Source: a virus
Reading direction: 5' to 3' (one strand)
Length of the DNA stretch: 23,000 nucleotides
IMG/VR virus record: IMGVR_UViG_3300033141_001134
Span: 1-23,000 of that record
Shown: in pieces, positions 19,737 to 23,000 of the stretch
Position numbering within the stretch: position 1 is the first letter of the stretch
Layout: every line of letters begins with the position of its first letter
Notes under the pieces: generated by a model
The model's database searches: none
The model's input: the letters and a program-made list of their open reading frames with translations, nothing else
Told to the model about the DNA's origin: nothing
Program-made: the position numbers and the translations under genes

Positions 19737-21836
19737 ATGAATCATAAAGACTTTCAAATTAAAAATTGGAAATCGAGTCAGGAAAACGAGTCGCTTATCA
19801 TTGAGGGTTGGGTATCAACTGATGATTTGGACTCATACAACGATATTGTCGAACCCACCGCCTTTGCTCCTGTTATCGATAAGTATCTGAAAAAGCCTAT
19901 CGTTCTTTGGATGCATCAGTTCTACGATCTGGCTATTGGTAAAACCCTGTCTCTGGAAATCATCGATACTCCAAGAAATGAGGAGCCTTATGGAAGTAAG
20001 CGCGGACTGTGGGGTAAGATTGAAATCGCGGGGACAACCACAGGGAAAGACGTTCAGATTCTACTTGATATGGGAGCCGTCAATTCATTCAGCTACTGGT
20101 ATGAAATTGCAGAGGACGGTGCGACGGTGACAACCCTCAATGGTGAAACGATAAGGCATATCACAAAATTTAGTGCATTGCATGAGATTTCGGTGTGCAA
20201 TCTCGGCGCCGATTGGGATGCCATAATCAAAGTAGTTAAATCAAAAAATCTAAATCTTAAATCATTGAATGTATCTCCGGAGGGCAGGGAGAATAAAGAA
20301 CACAAGGAGGTTCACGTGTCACTCAACAAGGAAGAAGTGAAGAGTGTCGTCAGCGAATCCCTGGACCCTCTGAGCAAAGACATGGAAACGGTCCAGGTCA
20401 CAGTTGATGACCTGAAGGGGCAGATTGGCAAACTGACGGAATTCAAAAAAGAAATGCTGGAGGTCAAAGACCGGAACAAATCCGAGATTGACGAAAAAGT
20501 CGCTCGCATGGAGGAGGACTTCAAAAAGGCGCTCGATGAATTCAATGTCGAATTCAATAAAGCCAAACAAGCCAAACTCGGAAATATCGGGATTGCCGGA
20601 GGTCTGCCCAAAGACCTGAAGGCTTTGGTTATGGAACCGACCCCGAGACTGAAATCTCTTTTACCTTCCGACAGGTTCGGGATGATAAAAGAGTTTCAGA
20701 AAAAGCATGATGATCTCCTACTGGTTGACGCCACGCTCGAGGCATCGTCCAGAAAGTTCGGCCCTATTGATGGTCTTGGTGAATATCACAATCACCCCCG
20801 CCATCAGAGAATAAAAAACCTGAACATCTACAAAGAGTTCGATGAGTTCCGCAAGGCAATGGATTCCACGACGGCAAGCGAGGGGGACGAATGGGTGCCG
20901 ACCGGAATGTCGCGGGATATCATAGAGCTGGTTGACGTTCAGCTCAAGGTGGCTGATCTGTTTGACTCTTTCACCATGCCGACTTCACCGTTTGATATTC
21001 CGGCGGAAGGTGCCGACACCGAGGCGGTGATTGCTTCGGAAACAACGGCGGTTACGGCTGCCCGGGCGGATACGACCGAGCAGACTCCGGGAACCGGCAA
21101 AGTAACCTTCACGGCCGAAAAACTCCGCGGTAGATATCAGATATCAAGAGAGCTGACCGAGGATTCGGCGGTTGCTATCATCCCCTTTGCCAGGAAAAAG
21201 ATTGCTAAGTCAATGGCGAGAGCCGAAGAGCAGGCAATTATAAATGGGCAGGAGACGGCCGACATCGACACTGGATACGGCGGAATCAGTTCAACATCGG
21301 CCAAGAAAATCTGCGACGGTCTGAGATACCATACTCAGTCAAATGCGCAGATTGATCTATCGACTTTTAATGAAGACGGTCTCCGAAATATGCGCGCAGT
21401 CATGACTGAAGGTGGGCCTTATGGTCTATATCCCGAAGATATTGCATTCATCTGCTCCGCGAAGGGTTATCTGAAGCATTTCCTCAAAGACCTGGATTCG
21501 GTATTGACGGTTGATAAGTATGGCCCCAATGCGGTTGTCCTTAAGGGCGAACTTATGAAGTTCGACAATATCCCGGTGATTCCCTCCGGGTTTGTTCAGG
21601 ACGATCTGAATGCCTCGGGTATCTACGATGCGACTACCACGGACAAGACCATCGTTTTGTTGGTTTACAGAGATGGTTTCCGGCGTGGCATCCGGAGAGA
21701 TATCGAGATCATGACAGAGTATAATATGTTCCACGATATCTATGACATTGTGGCGTTCAAGCGTTGGGATTTCCAGCCGGTATATACGGTCGCCTCAAAC
21801 TATATCACTGCTTATGGTTATGGAGTGACGACCTAA
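19737..21836 (+). CDS. Fused prohead protease and HK97-type major capsid protein
   Basis: One 699-codon frame joins functions usually on two genes. Residues 1-170 are an HK97 gp4-type prohead protease: EGWVSTDDLDSYNDIVEPTA, His60 in VLWMHQ, Ser117 or Ser119 in VNSFSYWYE, and HEISVCN near 149-155. Residues about 196-290 are charged, coiled-coil like (EEVKSVVSESLDPLSKDMET; KKEMLEVKDRNKSEIDEKVA), equal to the scaffolding delta region. Residues about 375-699 are the HK97-fold capsid: ASEGDEWVPTGMSRDIIELV, GKVTFTAEKLRGRYQISREL, ARAEEQAIINGQ, VYRDGFRRGIRRDIEIMTEY. AAGGCGG precedes ATG 19737 by 4 nt. Self-cleavage should release mature capsid protein and remove protease and scaffold. The frame is continuous. 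Confidence 0.93.
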   Translation: MNHKDFQIKNWKSSQENESLIIEGWVSTDDLDSYNDIVEPTAFAPVIDKYLKKPIVLWMHQFYDLAIGKTLSLEIIDTPRNEEPYGSKRGLWGKIEIAGTTTGKDVQILLDMGAVNSFSYWYEIAEDGATVTTLNGETIRHITKFSALHEISVCNLGADWDAIIKVVKSKNLNLKSLNVSPEGRENKEHKEVHVSLNKEEVKSVVSESLDPLSKDMETVQVTVDDLKGQIGKLTEFKKEMLEVKDRNKSEIDEKVARMEEDFKKALDEFNVEFNKAKQAKLGNIGIAGGLPKDLKALVMEPTPRLKSLLPSDRFGMIKEFQKKHDDLLLVDATLEASSRKFGPIDGLGEYHNHPRHQRIKNLNIYKEFDEFRKAMDSTTASEGDEWVPTGMSRDIIELVDVQLKVADLFDSFTMPTSPFDIPAEGADTEAVIASETTAVTAARADTTEQTPGTGKVTFTAEKLRGRYQISRELTEDSAVAIIPFARKKIAKSMARAEEQAIINGQETADIDTGYGGISSTSAKKICDGLRYHTQSNAQIDLSTFNEDGLRNMRAVMTEGGPYGLYPEDIAFICSAKGYLKHFLKDLDSVLTVDKYGPNAVVLKGELMKFDNIPVIPSGFVQDDLNASGIYDATTTDKTIVLLVYRDGFRRGIRRDIEIMTEYNMFHDIYDIVAFKRWDFQPVYTVASNYITAYGYGVTT

Positions 21837-21855
21837 TAATGGTGTTATCAAAACG

Positions 21856-21876
21856 GGGGGCGTTCAAGGCGCCCCC
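21856..21876 (+). other. GC-rich stem-loop directly after the capsid gene
   Basis: GGGGGCG (21856-21862) pairs with CGCCCCC (21870-21876), with a 7-nt loop. It starts 20 nt after the capsid stop, and no T-run follows (ATTAATAAT). It probably stabilises the 3' end of the capsid message or partly attenuates downstream genes. Confidence 0.6.
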
Positions 21877-21898
21877 ATTAATAATAGGAGACAATACA

Positions 21899-22150
21899 AT
21901 GGCCATAGTCAGAATGACAAAAGCCGCACCTGAGATTTATGTCGGGGGCATACTGCGCAAGCCTGGGGATATTTTCGAAACTGAATCACGGTGGATTCAT
22001 AATATGCGGAAATCGCACCCGGATTGGATTGAAACCCCGGCACCCTCAGAAATAACCCAAGAGGAGTTCAAGAAGCTGAAAAAACCGGTCGGTGAGAATA
22101 AAGTCAAAGAGCCGGTCGGTGAGAACAAGGCCAAGAAGAAAGATAAATAA
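21899..22150 (+). CDS. Small structural or linker protein
   Basis: This 83-residue protein begins MAIVRMTKAAPEIYVGGILR and PGDIFETESRWIHNMRKSHP, and ends with a Lys-rich tail that repeats PVGENK twice. Small proteins of this type often lie between capsid and connector genes and may be capsid-associated, but no family is recognised. AGGAG (21886-21890) lies 8 nt before ATG 21899. It overlaps the next start by 1 nt. Confidence 0.7.
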   Translation: MAIVRMTKAAPEIYVGGILRKPGDIFETESRWIHNMRKSHPDWIETPAPSEITQEEFKKLKKPVGENKVKEPVGENKAKKKDK

Positions 22151-22761
22151 TGTCGCTCGATACCACCATTGCTCTGGTTGATGTGTCCGAGGTGAAAACG
22201 TATGGAAGACTATCTCAAGACGATCCCTCGGACATTGACCTCCTGGAGTCGCTGATCAACTCAGCCTCGCAGTATATCGCTGATTACTGTAACCGAGAAT
22301 TTATTCTGGTTTCGGAAAATGTAAGCGAAATCTTTGAGGGTGACGGCACAGATACAATTTATCTTCGGAACGCTCCCATAACCTCAGACATTTCAGCAAC
22401 TTCAGATATTTATTACTGGTCAGGAACGGAATGGACAAATCTGACGAGTGCAACCATCCGGCAAAACTCCGCGAAAGGCATTATCAAATTTACCGACGGA
22501 AACAGATTTATTGATGGTCTGGAATACAAGATTACTTACCAATACGGATGGTCACAATCAAATGTCCCGGCGGATCTGAAAGAAGCCTGCTGTCGGATAG
22601 TTCTTTTCAGGAGAAAGCTCTATGCTGAAGACCTGCATGGTATATCTGTCCGGAATTTTGTTGACGAATCAACTTCATACAGTTTCAACAAGCTCCCCGA
22701 TGATGTAAAACGAGTAATGAATAAATACAAGCGATTCGCCACGGGGGAATTGGCCGATTAA
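22150..22761 (+). CDS. Head-tail connector, HK97 gp6-like
   Basis: This 203-residue protein would form the adaptor ring under the portal. Family pattern: VKTYGRLSQDDPSDIDLLES, INSASQYIADYCNREF (the gp6 start helix pair, L..LI..A...I..YC.R.F), a beta-rich centre (TDTIYLRNAPITSD, ITYQYGWS), and the helix VPADLKEACCRIVLFRRKLY, with P.DLK.A......R as in HK97 gp6/SPP1 gp15-type proteins. ATG 22150 directly follows the last gene's stop base, and the next gene starts within the stop (TAATG). Length and order after the capsid support the call. Confidence 0.85.
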   Translation: MSLDTTIALVDVSEVKTYGRLSQDDPSDIDLLESLINSASQYIADYCNREFILVSENVSEIFEGDGTDTIYLRNAPITSDISATSDIYYWSGTEWTNLTSATIRQNSAKGIIKFTDGNRFIDGLEYKITYQYGWSQSNVPADLKEACCRIVLFRRKLYAEDLHGISVRNFVDESTSYSFNKLPDDVKRVMNKYKRFATGELAD

Positions 22762-23000
22762 TGGATATCTCAATCTCATTTGCTGGCGGCCAGAAAGAGT
22801 CGATCAAACTAAAACGGTATGGTGCCAACCTGAACGGGAATATAACCCGGGGACTTCGCAAATGCGGTCAGCATGGTGAGCGGTCACTTAAAAAGAGTCT
22901 CAAGGCGTCCAATTCGACAAAGTTCTTCGCGCCGGCACGCGGGCGACATCTTTCGTCGAGGACAGGCGCACTCCGAAGGTCAATAACTCACCAGATGGGG
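22761..23000 (+). CDS. HK97 gp10-like tail/neck protein, truncated by window end
   Basis: ATG 22761 overlaps the previous stop and opens a frame of 80 codons that runs off the window. MDISISFAGGQKESIKLKRY, RGLRKCGQHGERSLKKSLKA and ARGRHLSSRTGALRRSITHQ fit the gp10 family (a basic helix followed by (T)G.LR.SI). These proteins complete the head-tail joint. The C-terminal half lies outside. Confidence 0.75.
   Translation, partial: MDISISFAGGQKESIKLKRYGANLNGNITRGLRKCGQHGERSLKKSLKASNSTKFFAPARGRHLSSRTGALRRSITHQMG

Noticed and set aside
20312-20611. Leftward frames opposite the capsid scaffold region
   Set aside because: Antisense shadows of a strongly coding coiled-coil segment.

Overview
The window is the left half of a temperate tailed phage (Caudoviricetes, HK97-type head) or prophage of a bacterium I cannot place. 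Base composition is moderate, Shine-Dalgarno sites are strong (AAGGAG/GGAGG), and ATG, GTG and TTG starts are all used. Gene order is classical: attachment site and integrase, lysogeny switch, early small genes, recombination, a long accessory stretch, replication, terminase, then head genes up to the right edge. No host gene is visible.

Bases 1-371 hold the 3' end of a tRNA (probably tRNA-Leu) without its 5' half, a terminator, and repeated TTGGTCATC-like sites on both sides. This looks like attP rather than a host-phage junction. Leftward genes at 372-2148 encode a tyrosine integrase, a small membrane protein and a repressor. A divergent control region (2149-2311) carries a sigma70-type promoter and a perfect 18-bp palindrome. 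Rightward from 2312 come an AbrB-like regulator, a zinc-finger/HTH (Xis-like) protein, several tiny proteins and a structured 360-bp segment ending in a terminator. A YqaJ-type exonuclease and a Rad52-type annealing protein (5073-6806) form a recombination pair.

From 6.9 to 13.5 kb there is a tightly overlapping run of small accessory genes. They include two tiny zinc-ribbon or membrane proteins, a DUF2283-like protein, three consecutive tandem-repeat (solenoid) proteins, a frameshifted DUF5131 (Gp37/Gp68) gene, and an orphan gene bounded by an exact 37-bp direct repeat. Replication follows (13.5-15.0 kb): an initiator-like protein whose gene carries iteron-like repeats, so perhaps the origin, and a DUF6475-like partner. 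After a promoter-like intergenic region come terminase small and large subunits, portal, MuF-like head protein, an exported protein, a single-chain prohead protease-major capsid fusion, a small protein, a gp6-like connector and a truncated gp10-like gene.

The most unusual aspects are: the reading frame is broken, or appears broken, in about six places, including the portal gene; the solenoid trio; the 37-bp repeat-bounded gene; the probable origin inside the initiator gene; and the protease-capsid fusion. The scattered frame breaks mean this copy is either decaying or carries indel errors, which should be settled before any single break is interpreted biologically.
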